Notes: generated from the letters alone by a model not told the origin. Counted from the stretch's first letter, positions 19,265-28,722 are shown. The stretch: DNA of 64,000 bases from an uncultured Flavobacteriaceae bacterium (GCA_947500525.1 CANMSH010000006.1:62001-126000); one strand, 5' to 3'. Numbers and translations are program-made.

Positions 19265-20092
19265 ATGGAGCATACCGAATTTAGTTTCAACTTTTACAAG
19301 ACCCAATTTTTTGGTCAATATTTTAAATCATCTACAGTAAAAGGTGTTATTATTCTTGTGCATGGTATGGGAGAACATTCGAGTAGATATGGCGATTTTC
19401 TTATTCCAAAATTCTTAGAACAGGAGCTCTCGGTCATTACATTTGATCAATTTGGGCATGGTAGAACTGAAGGCAAAAGAGGTCACAATCCTAATTTTGA
19501 AGCAATATTAGAAAGCGTAACAATTGTGAAGAATAAAGCAATTGAAGTTTTCGGAAAGCTACCCATGTTTCTTTACGGACATAGTATGGGAGGAAATGTG
19601 GTGTTGAACTACGCCCTTAGAAAAGATCATAACTTTAAAGGAATTATAGCTACAAGTCCTTTTCTTAGAATATCCTTTACACCACCGGCTTGGAAATTAA
19701 CCATGGGGAAAATTATTCAAAAAATCGCTCCCGCCGTGACAATGCCCAATGAACTGAATCCATCACATTTATCTAGAGATAGAAACGAAGTAACTAAATA
19801 TATAAATGACCCGTTGATTCATAATAAAATAAGTCCAAATTACTCTTTGACTTTCTTTGAAACGGGAGATTGGGCAATTGCCAATGCAGCAAAATTAAAA
19901 ACACCAACATTGGTTGTTCACGGAACAGAAGATAAAATTACTGATCATAAAGCATCAGCAGAATTTGTAGAAAACACCAATGGAACTGCTAGTTTAGCAT
20001 TAGTTGATAAAGGGTACCATGAATTGCACAATGACCTAGAAAAAGAGAAATTTGTTAAAACAATCATAAATTGGGTGTCAAACACCTTATGA
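19265..20092 (+). CDS. Monoglyceride-lipase-like alpha/beta hydrolase
   Basis: The 275-residue protein is a serine hydrolase of the lysophospholipase/monoacylglycerol lipase group (Hydrolase_4). The oxyanion region is ILVHGMGEHSSRYGD, and the nucleophile elbow is GHSMGG with Ser107. The acid is in HGTEDKITD and the catalytic His in KGYHELHND. No signal peptide is present, so it is probably cytosolic. I chose ATG 19265 rather than an upstream TTG at 19259 because ATG is the normal start and the predicted promoter lies very close. Substrate is not determined by sequence. Confidence 0.88.
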   Translation: MEHTEFSFNFYKTQFFGQYFKSSTVKGVIILVHGMGEHSSRYGDFLIPKFLEQELSVITFDQFGHGRTEGKRGHNPNFEAILESVTIVKNKAIEVFGKLPMFLYGHSMGGNVVLNYALRKDHNFKGIIATSPFLRISFTPPAWKLTMGKIIQKIAPAVTMPNELNPSHLSRDRNEVTKYINDPLIHNKISPNYSLTFFETGDWAIANAAKLKTPTLVVHGTEDKITDHKASAEFVENTNGTASLALVDKGYHELHNDLEKEKFVKTIINWVSNTL

Positions 20093-20247
20093 GGATTGAT
20101 GCCTTAAAATTTTAACAAAAGTTGAACCCTTTTAATCTAATCATCAATGACTTAGAATTAAAACTTTAACAAATTTTAAAAAATCTTTTAGATATTGTAT
20201 CGTTATATCTTTTGGATAAATCATAATGTAATGGTAATTCTATTAAA

Positions 20248-20265
20248 TAAATTTGTATATTTTTG
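20248..20265 (+). promoter_or_regulatory. Two overlapping -7 elements upstream of the lytic transglycosylase
   Basis: TAAATTTG (20248-20255) and TATTTTTG (20258-20265) both match TAnnTTTG exactly. The second is 37 bp upstream of the ATG at 20303 and the better placed of the two. No clear -33 TTG is seen. Confidence 0.55.
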
Positions 20266-20302
20266 TTGCCATCGCTAAAAACATTTGTTAATAACATACA
20301 GA

Positions 20303-21856
20303 ATGAACAAACCCCTATTCATACTACTATTATTAGTGTCATTTATCAGTTCTGCACAAGATAATGATAGCACAACTCCATTAGACTCAAAAGAAGTACA
20401 AAAAGAGACCAAATTAGAATTAAAAGCGGCGAAAGAAAAAAAGGTCGCCGATTCTCTAAAACTAATCAATCATAAAGAAGCAACTCTCATAGACAGTTTA
20501 TGGCTGAATTCTATGTACAATTCTCCTTTATTTGATAATGATCTATTTGTACTCTCGTCCGAAAAACTAGAAGATACTGTGGCCATCGAACTCTCTAGTG
20601 AACTATTAAAAGAACGTTTAACACATCTTAATAGCAAGACACCATTTAACGTTGCATATAACCCTTCTTTAGAACGTATCATTAAATCTTATTTAAAGCA
20701 TCGTAAAGAATCACTGGGGAACTTAATGCAAAAAGCAAAATATTATTTCCCCATGTTCGAAGAACATCTTGATAAATATGATTTACCGCTCGAAATAAAA
20801 TACCTGGCAATTGTTGAATCAGCGCTTAAACCTAGAGCTCGTTCACGTGTTGGTGCTTCGGGTCTATGGCAGTTTATGTATTACACGGGTAAACAGTTTA
20901 ATCTGGAAGTAAATTCTTATGTTGATGAACGACATGATCCTTTAAGAGCAACAGAAGCTGCCTGCAAGTATTTAAGCAGTTTATACAGTATTTTTGGGGA
21001 TTGGGATTTGGCATTGGCCGCATATAATTCGGGCCCAGGAAATGTTTCTAAGGCGATTCGTCGATCTGGTGGCAGTAAAAACTATTGGAATATACGTAGT
21101 TATTTACCTCGAGAAACAGCTGGATACTTACCCGCTTTTTATGCTACATATTATATTCTAGAATATGCCAAAGAGCATAATTTACAATCTGATAAAAGTT
21201 ATTTTAAAAATTTCGAAACAGATACTATCATTGTAAAAAGGCAACTCACTTTTGATCAAATAAATAGAGTATTAAAAACTGATGATGAATTATTAGAATT
21301 TCTGAATCCACAATACAAATTAAATATAATTCCTTTCATAAAAGGCAAGAATTACACCCTTCGCTTACCAAAAAATATGATAGGTAAATTCGTTTCAAAT
21401 GAAGCTCAAATTTATGCTTTTGCTGAATCCGATGATGCCAAACGTGAAAAACCACTACCTAAATTATTTCAAAACCCGCAGCGTATTAGATACAGAGTTC
21501 GCAATGGAGATTATTTAGGGAAGATTGCAAAGCGATATGGAGTAGGCGTATCTCAATTAAAACGTTGGAACGGATTACGAAGTAGTCGTTTAAAAATTGG
21601 ACAACGATTGACTATTTATCCAAGAAATTATACTTCTAACAGAAAAAAAAGTAGTACATCTTCGCGTAAGAAAAAAGTTGCAACGACTACTCCGAAAGGT
21701 AAGTATACCACTTATGTTGTACAAAAAGGAGACTCTCTTTGGTTGATTTCTAAAAAATTTCCGAAAGTTTCTGTTAGTCAAATTAAAAAATGGAACAATA
21801 TTTGGAGTGTAAAAAGTTTGAAACCTGGAACTAAATTGAAAATATTTAAAGGCTAG
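20303..21856 (+). CDS. MltD-like lytic transglycosylase with two LysM domains
   Basis: The 517-residue exported enzyme has a signal peptide (MNKPLFILLLLVSFISSAQ). A lysine/glutamate-rich linker follows, then an SLT domain of family 1D. Its catalytic Glu is in YLAIVESALKP, with ASGLWQFM and LALAAYNSGPGNV also present. Two LysM peptidoglycan-binding domains are at the C-terminus (RYRVRNGDYLGKIAKRYGV and TYVVQKGDSLWLISKKFP). It cleaves glycan strands to 1,6-anhydromuropeptides in the periplasm. The ATG at 20303 is preferred over TTG at 20285 because it places the signal peptide at the very N-terminus. DUF4837 follows after 30 bp. Confidence 0.93.
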   Translation: MNKPLFILLLLVSFISSAQDNDSTTPLDSKEVQKETKLELKAAKEKKVADSLKLINHKEATLIDSLWLNSMYNSPLFDNDLFVLSSEKLEDTVAIELSSELLKERLTHLNSKTPFNVAYNPSLERIIKSYLKHRKESLGNLMQKAKYYFPMFEEHLDKYDLPLEIKYLAIVESALKPRARSRVGASGLWQFMYYTGKQFNLEVNSYVDERHDPLRATEAACKYLSSLYSIFGDWDLALAAYNSGPGNVSKAIRRSGGSKNYWNIRSYLPRETAGYLPAFYATYYILEYAKEHNLQSDKSYFKNFETDTIIVKRQLTFDQINRVLKTDDELLEFLNPQYKLNIIPFIKGKNYTLRLPKNMIGKFVSNEAQIYAFAESDDAKREKPLPKLFQNPQRIRYRVRNGDYLGKIAKRYGVGVSQLKRWNGLRSSRLKIGQRLTIYPRNYTSNRKKSSTSSRKKKVATTTPKGKYTTYVVQKGDSLWLISKKFPKVSVSQIKKWNNIWSVKSLKPGTKLKIFKG

Positions 21857-21886
21857 GTAATAACTAACTCACTTAAAACTTTCAAC

Positions 21887-22849
21887 ATGAAAAAAGTTCT
21901 TCTTTTAGCATTCATTATTTTAGCGGCATCAGCATGTAAAAATAACGACCAACTCGTACTTAAAAATTCGATGGGTCGAATCAATAGTTTGGTTATCGTT
22001 ATTGATAACTCAGAATGGCTAGGGAAACCTGGTGATGCACTCCGCAACATTATCGGTGCACCTGTGTTAGGGCTTCCGCAAGAAGAAAATCAATTTTCGG
22101 TGACTCAAACACCGGTAAAAGCATTTAAGACCATATTTCAAACGAGCAGAAATTTATTGTTAGTTGGGTATGGAGATGAAGACACTTATAAAGTTAAAAC
22201 TAATCTTTATGCTGCGCCGCAATTAGTGATGACAATTTTAGGTAAAGATGAAGCTTCCTTATTGGCACAAATTGAAAAGCATAAAAAAGATATCATAGAC
22301 GTTTTTAAAAATGCCGATATAGAGGTATATCAAAAAAAATTAGCTGCTAGCTTATTAAAAAATGATACTATTAAAACGCTAAAAAAACTGAACGTTTCAT
22401 TAGACATTCCTGCCGATTATAGGAGAGTTGATGATACCGGTGATTTTTTATGGTTTAGGAAACATATCGAAAAAGGAGACATGAATCTTTTAATATATGA
22501 ATTACCTCTAAAAGAAATAGATTCCATTGAAAATTCAATTGCCGCAGAAAGAGATATCATTGGAAAAAAATATATTCCTGGACCATCTGACGGGTCATAT
22601 ATGATTACTGAAGCCGCCTATGCTCCTCATATTATGCCTACTGAACTCAATAAATTACCAGCTTTTGAAACACGTGGTAAATGGGAAGTGAAAAATGATT
22701 TTATGGCCGGTCCTTTTCTAAACTATACGGTTATTGACAAAGCTAACAATCGTCTTCTTGTATTTGAAGGCTTTACGTATGCCCCAAATGCTGATAAACG
22801 TGACTATATGTTTGAATTAGAAGCCATTATTAAAACACTGAAAATCTAA
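21887..22849 (+). CDS. DUF4837 family lipoprotein
   Basis: The 320-residue protein has a lipoprotein signal peptide with Cys17 in AASACKNN. The body begins with LKNSMGRINSLVIVIDN and includes LGKPGDALRNIIGAPVLGLPQEE, the family's conserved opening. DUF4837 is common in Bacteroidota and has no known function. It lies directly downstream of the lytic transglycosylase on the same strand, suggesting a shared cell-envelope role. Its stop overlaps the convergent apbE stop by 4 bp. Confidence 0.85.
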   Translation: MKKVLLLAFIILAASACKNNDQLVLKNSMGRINSLVIVIDNSEWLGKPGDALRNIIGAPVLGLPQEENQFSVTQTPVKAFKTIFQTSRNLLLVGYGDEDTYKVKTNLYAAPQLVMTILGKDEASLLAQIEKHKKDIIDVFKNADIEVYQKKLAASLLKNDTIKTLKKLNVSLDIPADYRRVDDTGDFLWFRKHIEKGDMNLLIYELPLKEIDSIENSIAAERDIIGKKYIPGPSDGSYMITEAAYAPHIMPTELNKLPAFETRGKWEVKNDFMAGPFLNYTVIDKANNRLLVFEGFTYAPNADKRDYMFELEAIIKTLKI

Positions 22850-23847
22850 AAGTTTTTAGAGGAAAACGTTTCTATTTCACCTTTTTCGGATATATATATT
22901 AAATATCCTTTAAGATTACCGTGCCCAGCTAAAAATCCTTTTGCTTCTTCTAGAGGCATTGCCATTAATGCCGTAGCATAACCATCAGCATCTGCGCAAT
23001 CTAATTCGGTAATTATTGATACACTTAAGATTTTACTTTGTGTTGGGTACCCCGTTTTAGGGTTGATAATATGTACATATTTTTCACCGGTAAGACTGTC
23101 TACTTGAAACTTTCTATAACTGCCCGAAGTGGCCATTGATTGATTGGTCAAATTCACTACTTTTGCGATAGAACGAGAACCATCAAAATTAGGTTCTTCA
23201 ATACCTGTTTTCCAAGAACTTTTAGAGGGGTTCAAACCTCGTGTTCGAATTTCACCACCTATTTCTACTAAATAGTTTTCGACATTGCGAGACTCTAAAA
23301 AACGTCCTGCAATATCGACAGCGTATCCTTTTGCAATTGCATTAAAATCAAAATAGGTAAGTGGGTTTTCCTTTGCTATTTTTCCATTTTTTAGATGTAC
23401 CCTGTCAAAACCCACAAGATTCAACAATGCTTTTACCGTCTCCGTATCTGGAACATTCGCTACTTTCTTTGGCCCAAAATTCCATGCATTTACCAAGGTT
23501 CCTATAGTAGGATCAAATATTCCTTTTGTCTCTTTAAATATTCGTTCAGATTTTCTAAATACCTCTTCGAAATAATGATCTATAACTACAGTTGTATCTC
23601 CATTGTTTATTTTAGAGATATCAGAATTAGGTATATAAGTTGACAGTGACTTATTTATAAGATGAAAGACACTATCTATTTGCTTTGTATAATCGTTCTG
23701 AGCATCGTAGGTAATATGAAAAGTCGTTCCGAAAGCAATACCTTCCAATTTAGTATATTCTTGTAACTCCTCTTTTTTTGTAGCTTTCTTGCACGAAAAA
23801 GCCAAAATTAAGAGCATAGATATAGCTATATATTTTAATCTCTTCAT
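22846..23847 (-). CDS. apbE: FAD:protein FMN transferase ApbE (flavin transferase)
   Basis: The 333-residue lipoprotein (lipobox region LAFSCKKA) transfers FMN from FAD onto a Thr of target proteins. Family motifs are visible: FGTTFHITYDA, FDFNAIAKGYAVD, YLVEIGGEIRTRG, MATSGSYRKF and ADGYATALMAM, the last with Mg2+/FAD-binding Asp residues. The obvious targets are NqrB and NqrC, encoded about 8 kb away. It acts on the periplasmic side, as expected for the flavinylated Nqr loops. Confidence 0.93.
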   Translation of the reverse strand: MKRLKYIAISMLLILAFSCKKATKKEELQEYTKLEGIAFGTTFHITYDAQNDYTKQIDSVFHLINKSLSTYIPNSDISKINNGDTTVVIDHYFEEVFRKSERIFKETKGIFDPTIGTLVNAWNFGPKKVANVPDTETVKALLNLVGFDRVHLKNGKIAKENPLTYFDFNAIAKGYAVDIAGRFLESRNVENYLVEIGGEIRTRGLNPSKSSWKTGIEEPNFDGSRSIAKVVNLTNQSMATSGSYRKFQVDSLTGEKYVHIINPKTGYPTQSKILSVSIITELDCADADGYATALMAMPLEEAKGFLAGHGNLKGYLIYISEKGEIETFSSKNF

Positions 23848-23877
23848 AATTACTTTAGATTCTTAACTTAACATTGT

Positions 23878-23885
23878 CAAATATA
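23878..23885 (-). promoter_or_regulatory. -7 element (TATATTTG, minus strand) for apbE
   Basis: CAAATATA on the plus strand reads TATATTTG on the minus strand, 31 bp upstream of the apbE start. No -33 TTG is seen. Confidence 0.45.
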
Positions 23886-23974
23886 AAATTTTAAAGTTTG
23901 TTAAATTCCTACTAAAATCAATTTAGCTCTCTTTATTTTTAATACCTTAGTATCTTAAATTAAAAACTCTAATT

Positions 23975-24832
23975 ATGAAGAAAATTTTTATACTAGCCAT
24001 TAGCTCAACTTTGTTGCTTTCGTCTTGTGTTTCACAAAAAAAGTTTGCTGAATTACAAACGGAATTTGATGCAACTAAGCAGCAATTAACAGATGCCAAT
24101 GGTAAAGTATTAGCTTGTCAAGTAGAAAAAGATAAGTTGGCAAATCAAATGGCCGCTTTAGAATCTCAAAACAAATTTTTAACAGAAAATAACGCAAGTA
24201 ATATGCGTCAAATTGAAAACTTGACCATGTTATCACAATCAGCAAGTAGCAATATAAAAGATGTTATTTCTCAATTGAGCGAAAAAGACAAGTACATTAA
24301 TGGTATTCGCGGTGCTATGTCTAGAAAAGATTCTATCAATTTAGCATTGGCTGTGAATTTGAAAAGTGCGTTGGCAGATGGAATTCAAGATGAAGATATT
24401 ATAGTAGACGTAGAAAAAACGGTCGTATACATTACAATATCTGATAAATTATTGTTTACCAGTGGAAGTTCAAATATCTCTTCAAAAGCAAAAGGTTTAT
24501 TAGCCAAAGTAGCAGCAGTAATTAAGGAAAAGCCAGAAATGGAAGTAATGGTAGAGGGATACACTGATAATGTGCCGATTAAGACTGCTAGAACTAAAGA
24601 TAACTGGGATTTAAGTACGCAACGTGCGAACTCGGTGATTAGAGTATTGCAAAATGATTACAAGATAGACCCTAAACGATTAATAGCTGCAGGTAGAAGT
24701 GAATATTTACCATTAGCTTCTAATGATACAGCTGAAGGTCGTTCTAGAAATAGAAGAACAAGATTTGTTATTTTACCGAAATTAGATCAATTTTTTGACA
24801 TCTTAGAGCAAAAGCCTGAAGCCGGGAAATAA
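23975..24832 (+). CDS. OmpA-family peptidoglycan-anchored lipoprotein with coiled coil
   Basis: The 285-residue protein has a lipoprotein signal peptide (LLSSCVSQKKFAELQ). A long heptad-like coiled coil follows (about residues 25-95, e.g. KDKLANQMAALESQNKFL). The C-terminal OmpA/MotB domain (about 140-270) has FTSGSSNIS, MVEGYTDNVPI and NWDLSTQRANSV, with the Asp and Arg that bind diaminopimelate. It should link the outer membrane to the cell wall. A strong terminator follows at 24852, so it is probably monocistronic. Confidence 0.9.
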   Translation: MKKIFILAISSTLLLSSCVSQKKFAELQTEFDATKQQLTDANGKVLACQVEKDKLANQMAALESQNKFLTENNASNMRQIENLTMLSQSASSNIKDVISQLSEKDKYINGIRGAMSRKDSINLALAVNLKSALADGIQDEDIIVDVEKTVVYITISDKLLFTSGSSNISSKAKGLLAKVAAVIKEKPEMEVMVEGYTDNVPIKTARTKDNWDLSTQRANSVIRVLQNDYKIDPKRLIAAGRSEYLPLASNDTAEGRSRNRRTRFVILPKLDQFFDILEQKPEAGK

Positions 24833-24851
24833 CCTTTTCATATAATGAATA

Positions 24852-24886
24852 AAAAAGCCCGTCAATTTGATATTGACGGGCTTTTT
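24852..24886. terminator. Bidirectional intrinsic terminator
   Basis: A perfect 15-bp stem (A5 GCCCGTCAAT and its complement, loop TTGAT at 24867-24871) with A-run and T-run flanks lies between the convergent OmpA-type and YegP-type genes. Confidence 0.93.
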
Positions 24887-24910
24887 AAATTATTCCAATG
24901 AAGGAGAATA

Positions 24911-25237
24911 CTATACTTCAACAATTGAAGCACCAGGTGCATTGTTTTTTACAGATTTTATTCCATTTTCCATTGTAGAAGTAGATGCATATTGTTGACT
25001 GCTTCCGATTACTTGACCATTAGTAGATTTCAAGTTAAAGAAAGGTTTTCCGTTTTTAGCTTTTAATCTATCAAAGCACTTATCATCTTTACAATTTTTT
25101 TGTACCGATGCGATTCCGTTTTCACATCCCTTTTTTGATGAATACCCTTCGCTCGATAAGATATTTTGGCCATTACTCGCCTTTAATCTAAATCTAAATT
25201 CCCCTCTTTTGTCTTTGTAAACTTCGAATTTTCCCAT
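24911..25237 (-). CDS. YegP-type protein with two DUF1508 repeats
   Basis: The 108-residue protein consists of two about 50-residue repeats. The first has FEVYKDKRGEFRFRLKASNGQ and SEGYSSKKGCENGIASVQ; the second has FNLKSTNGQVIGSSQQY and MENGIKSVKNNA. This is the DUF1508/UPF0339 beta-alpha fold found in tandem in E. coli YegP. The molecular function is unknown. The protein is cytosolic by sequence and the length is usual for two-repeat members. Confidence 0.9.
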   Translation of the reverse strand: MGKFEVYKDKRGEFRFRLKASNGQNILSSEGYSSKKGCENGIASVQKNCKDDKCFDRLKAKNGKPFFNLKSTNGQVIGSSQQYASTSTMENGIKSVKNNAPGASIVEV

Positions 25238-25377
25238 TGTTTATTTTTTTTAAAAGTTTAGTTTAGTCTACAAGATATAAATTTCATTTTTAAAATTAAA
25301 AATAAATGCTTCTTCATTTGTAAATCAACTATATTTTAATAATGTCTTTCTCTAAAATTTGTAATACTCAAAATCGC

Positions 25378-25743
25378 TTATTCTAAGACTTTTACAAAAT
25401 CATCGAAGGCTACATAATAGGGTGTATCTTTAAAAACAGGCATTTCTACACTTTCTGCATTTGCCAAACCTACCCCAGCAAACCATACATGGGCATTTTG
25501 TTTTTTGGCGTGCTGCACAAAGGTTTCCATCCAAATTGGATCATATGAATTATTCTCTTGTAAATTTGTCGTCGCCTTTACTAAAACAAATATGGTGGGT
25601 TCATTTTTTTTATAAAGTACAAATTGCGGATGTTTTTTCAAGGTACTATTAATAGCAACAAATTCATAGCCCATTTGTTGTAGTTTTTCACCTACAATAT
25701 TCATCGCCAAATTATGAAGTTCTTGTGCTGATAATGCCGTCAT
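25378..25743 (-). CDS. Conserved hypothetical cytosolic protein
   Basis: The 121-residue protein has no signal peptide, membrane segment or metal motif. It reads like a small alpha/beta domain: helical LSAQELHNLAMNIVGEKLQQMG, then strands FVAINS and PQFVLYKKNEPTIFVLVKAT, and later AHVWFAGVGLANAE. The pattern (strand with a Lys in VLVKAT, small size) is weakly reminiscent of restriction-endonuclease-like folds, but I cannot assign it. It lies 8 bp downstream of the DEAD-box helicase gene on the same strand, so a shared transcript is likely. Flavobacterial homologues may be named after NqrF, but no NqrF domain is present. Confidence 0.7.
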   Translation of the reverse strand: MTALSAQELHNLAMNIVGEKLQQMGYEFVAINSTLKKHPQFVLYKKNEPTIFVLVKATTNLQENNSYDPIWMETFVQHAKKQNAHVWFAGVGLANAESVEMPVFKDTPYYVAFDDFVKVLE

Positions 25744-25751
25744 CTCAACTA

Positions 25752-27110
25752 TTATTTCTTTTTATTACGCCTATTATAATTTTTATCACCACGGGTTTTG
25801 GGTTTCTTATATTTCTTGGCAATCTCTCTCCGATAAGAACCTCCTTGGTTGGTTTTGCTATTTTTCTCACTCTTTTCGTGAAAAGCATCTCCCGCAACAT
25901 GGGCATTTGAACCTCTATTTCTACGATTTTCTACTAAATCTTCTTTTGGTCTTTCATCAGGAGTTAGTTTATTAGATATCTCCACTTCATTTGGGAAAGG
26001 AACTACCGGGATTTTATAATCCATTAATTGTTCTATCCTATCTTTAGCTTCTTGCTCCTTTTCTGTAACGAATAACAAAGATTCTCCTTCATGTTTTGCT
26101 CTACCTGTTCTTCCGATACGATGCATATAATTTTCAGGAAACTTTGGTGTATCAAAATTAACCACATGGCTTATTTCATTTAAATCAAGCCCACGAGACA
26201 TTACATCAGTAGCAATTAATATTCTATTATCTCCTTCATCAAATTGCTTAATAGAACGCATCCTATAGTTTTGTGTTTTATTAGAATGAATTACACATCC
26301 TTCTGTAGGATATTGTTCTTCCAGCACTTCAAACAATCTATCGGCATCCATTTTATGAGACACAAACACCAGCACTTTGTGATACACTTCTTTATGTCGC
26401 AACAAATGCACTAATAAATTAGCTTTCGTATAAAAATTTTTTACATCAAAACATTGTTGATTAATGTTCTCAAGTGGTGTACCACTTACGGCAATAGATA
26501 CTTTGTCTGGCGCGATAAAATAATCATCAATAAGTGCATCTACATCTTCGGTCATTGTTGCCGAAAACATAATGTTTTGACGACGTTCTGGTAGAAGTTC
26601 AAAAATGTTTTGTAGTTGAAATCGAAAGCCGAGATCTAACATAACATCAACTTCGTCTATTACCAATTTTTGTATTGATTTTAATTTTAGCGCTCTACTC
26701 AAGGCCAGATCATACAAGCGACCTGGAGTCGCTACAACTATATCTGCTCCTACCGCTATTTCTTGTTTTTGTGTGTTGATGTTTACCCCGCCAAACACGC
26801 CCAAGGTACGAACATTCATATATGCCGTAAGTTTACCTACCTCTTCTACAATTTGCAACACCAGTTCGCGAGTTGGCACTAAGATTAATACTCTTGGATT
26901 GACTTGTTTCGAAAATTTCAAATCTCTAAGTATCGGTAAAATAAATGCAAAGGTTTTTCCGGTACCGGTTTGCGCAATACCTACCAAATCTTTACCAGAA
27001 AGAATTTTAGAAAAAGATGCCTCTTGTATTGGCGTAGGTTGAGTAAAACCCAAGTCGTCAAGCGCATAGTGTAATTGCTTCGTTAAGTTTAAATCTTCGA
27101 ACGTGCTCAT
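25752..27110 (-). CDS. DEAD-box ATP-dependent RNA helicase with a DEVD motif II
   Basis: The 452-residue helicase has all core motifs: Q-motif (GFTQPTPIQ), motif I AQTGTGKT (residues 47-54), Ia PTRELV, Ib TPGRL, III SAT, IV-V regions and VI HRIGRTGRA. Motif II reads DEVD at residues 152-155 instead of DEAD. The C-terminal tail (about 370-452) is basic and low in complexity, as in RhlE-like RNA-binding tails. It unwinds RNA duplexes, probably in ribosome assembly or cold adaptation. Two TAnnTTTG elements lie just upstream. Confidence 0.93.
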   Translation of the reverse strand: MSTFEDLNLTKQLHYALDDLGFTQPTPIQEASFSKILSGKDLVGIAQTGTGKTFAFILPILRDLKFSKQVNPRVLILVPTRELVLQIVEEVGKLTAYMNVRTLGVFGGVNINTQKQEIAVGADIVVATPGRLYDLALSRALKLKSIQKLVIDEVDVMLDLGFRFQLQNIFELLPERRQNIMFSATMTEDVDALIDDYFIAPDKVSIAVSGTPLENINQQCFDVKNFYTKANLLVHLLRHKEVYHKVLVFVSHKMDADRLFEVLEEQYPTEGCVIHSNKTQNYRMRSIKQFDEGDNRILIATDVMSRGLDLNEISHVVNFDTPKFPENYMHRIGRTGRAKHEGESLLFVTEKEQEAKDRIEQLMDYKIPVVPFPNEVEISNKLTPDERPKEDLVENRRNRGSNAHVAGDAFHEKSEKNSKTNQGGSYRREIAKKYKKPKTRGDKNYNRRNKKK

Positions 27111-27127
27111 GACAAATTAAGTTTGTG

Positions 27128-27145
27128 CAAATTTAGCCAAAATTA
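27128..27145 (-). promoter_or_regulatory. Two -7 elements upstream of the helicase
   Basis: On the minus strand, TAATTTTG (27145-27138) and TAAATTTG (27135-27128) both match TAnnTTTG, 18-35 bp upstream of the helicase ATG. Confidence 0.5.
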
Positions 27146-27263
27146 GCTCTTCATGACTATTGAATGTTTTTAATAATAAATTATGTAAATTTAACATCAT
27201 CAAGCTATTGTACTACTTGTCGCGGCATATCGCTCAAACATAAACCAATTAAACACTGTAAGC

Positions 27264-28010
27264 GTGCTCAAATTCTTTCGAAGAATCAGACGAACCCTAT
27301 TGTCTGAAAATAAATTTTCAAACTATTTCTTATATGCCATAGGCGAGATTATTCTGGTGGTGATTGGTATTCTTATTGCGCTTCAGATTAATAATTGGAA
27401 TGAGCATAAAAAAGAGCGTAAAAAAGAACAAGCATTTTTAAAAGAAATAAACCTTGATTTTAAATCAAATAAAGCACAGTTAGACTCTATCATTAATTAT
27501 AATAAAGTTAGTTTACATGCCGGTATGAGAGTATTGGATGCTATTGAAAAATTCGATTTAAAAAACCCAAAAGTGAATGATTCGAATGTTCATTTTACCG
27601 ATAGTATTAAAAAGTATTATCCTTTGTTATGGCGAAATAAGTCATTCAACCCTAAAAACGGATCTGTCGAAGCACTTTTAAATTCTTCTTCTTTCGATCT
27701 TATTAAAAATGATACCTTAAGAAGAAAATTAATCTCATGGAAAGATGTATTGGGTGATTATTTAGAAGAAGAAAAGTTTGCTATTAATTTTTTATTCGAT
27801 GAGTATCATCCTTGGCGTCGAGCAAATTTTGATCCGGATTTGACCGATGACCCTGAGTACATCACCGCATTCTTTGGCAAAACGCATCGAAATTTTATAA
27901 ATCAGCGGTGTGGTGATTTGTATAATAATCTAAAAACCGTAGAAGAAGAAGGAGTGATCGCAATGATCGATACCATTATCCGCCTAACTCAAGCTACAAA
28001 TACAGATTAA
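27264..28010 (+). CDS. DUF6090 family membrane-anchored protein
   Basis: The 248-residue protein opens with FFRRIRRTLLSENKFSNYFLYAIGE, then one transmembrane helix (IILVVIGILIALQINNW) and a soluble remainder with helical, charged sequence. This opening is the hallmark of DUF6090, a frequent flavobacterial family of unknown function. The start is GTG at 27264; an ATG-initiated form would lose the conserved opening. It stands alone, between the helicase and msrA. Confidence 0.8.
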   Translation: MLKFFRRIRRTLLSENKFSNYFLYAIGEIILVVIGILIALQINNWNEHKKERKKEQAFLKEINLDFKSNKAQLDSIINYNKVSLHAGMRVLDAIEKFDLKNPKVNDSNVHFTDSIKKYYPLLWRNKSFNPKNGSVEALLNSSSFDLIKNDTLRRKLISWKDVLGDYLEEEKFAINFLFDEYHPWRRANFDPDLTDDPEYITAFFGKTHRNFINQRCGDLYNNLKTVEEEGVIAMIDTIIRLTQATNTD

Positions 28011-28020
28011 CAAATATTCT

Positions 28021-28722
28021 TTAGTGCTTTTTCTTTGAAACTAGTTCCGGAAATTTTTGCTGAAATCGTTTTAACCTGGGAATAGACACGCCCTGAATAT
28101 AACGGTTGTTAGGATTTAGGCGTTCGTAATTTTGATGATAGTCTTCGGCGATCCAAAACTTTTGAAACGGATATACTTCAGCCGCCACTTTCGCCTTAAG
28201 CTTCTCTGTTAGAGCTTTTTTCTTTTTCAATATAATCTCTTTTTGGGCAGCATCTTGATAGAAAATAATAGAACGATACTGAGAACCACGATCAGGTCCT
28301 TGACCATTGACTTGAGTTGGGTTTTGAGAACCAAAATATACATCAACTAACGTTGAAAAAGAAACAACCTTAGGGTCGTAAATTACCTCTACTGCCTCGG
28401 CATGCCCTGTTCTACCGGTATTACTCCCTTCATATGTTGGGTTTTTAGTAAATCCACCAGAATAACCGTTTATTACCTCTTTTACACCATTTACACTTTC
28501 GTAAATAGCCTCTACACACCAAAAACAACCACTCGCAAAATAGGCTTTTGCTAATCCTTTTTCCAGAGGTACTACTACAGGATCGAGTGTTAATAATTCC
28601 AATTGCTTCTTTTGCATATTGGTCATTTTCTTCTTAACCGGCGTTGTTTCTGTTTGTGCTTTTCCTTGGCAGCTAAGTGTAAGAAGTACCACGACCAACA
28701 ACATTGATTTTATAGTGTTCAT
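28021..28722 (-). CDS. msrA: Peptide-methionine (S)-S-oxide reductase MsrA, exported lipoprotein form
   Basis: The enzyme repairs oxidised methionine (S-sulfoxide) in proteins. The catalytic motif is GCFWCVEA, with NGYSGGFTKNPTYE, GRTGHAEAVEVIYDP and QNPTQVNGQGPDRGSQYRS downstream. The preferred start is the ATG at 28722, which gives a lipoprotein signal peptide (MNTIKSMLLVVVLLTLSCQG) and places the promoter (28769-28797) about 45 bp upstream; a TTG at 28755 would add 11 unneeded residues. It is therefore probably an envelope repair enzyme of 233 residues. Confidence 0.93.
   Translation of the reverse strand: MNTIKSMLLVVVLLTLSCQGKAQTETTPVKKKMTNMQKKQLELLTLDPVVVPLEKGLAKAYFASGCFWCVEAIYESVNGVKEVINGYSGGFTKNPTYEGSNTGRTGHAEAVEVIYDPKVVSFSTLVDVYFGSQNPTQVNGQGPDRGSQYRSIIFYQDAAQKEIILKKKKALTEKLKAKVAAEVYPFQKFWIAEDYHQNYERLNPNNRYIQGVSIPRLKRFQQKFPELVSKKKH

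Noticed and set aside
25378..25743. NqrF-like subunit as a possible name for the 121-residue protein
   Set aside because: It has no ferredoxin cysteines, FAD or NADH motifs; the true nqrF is at 29210-30517.
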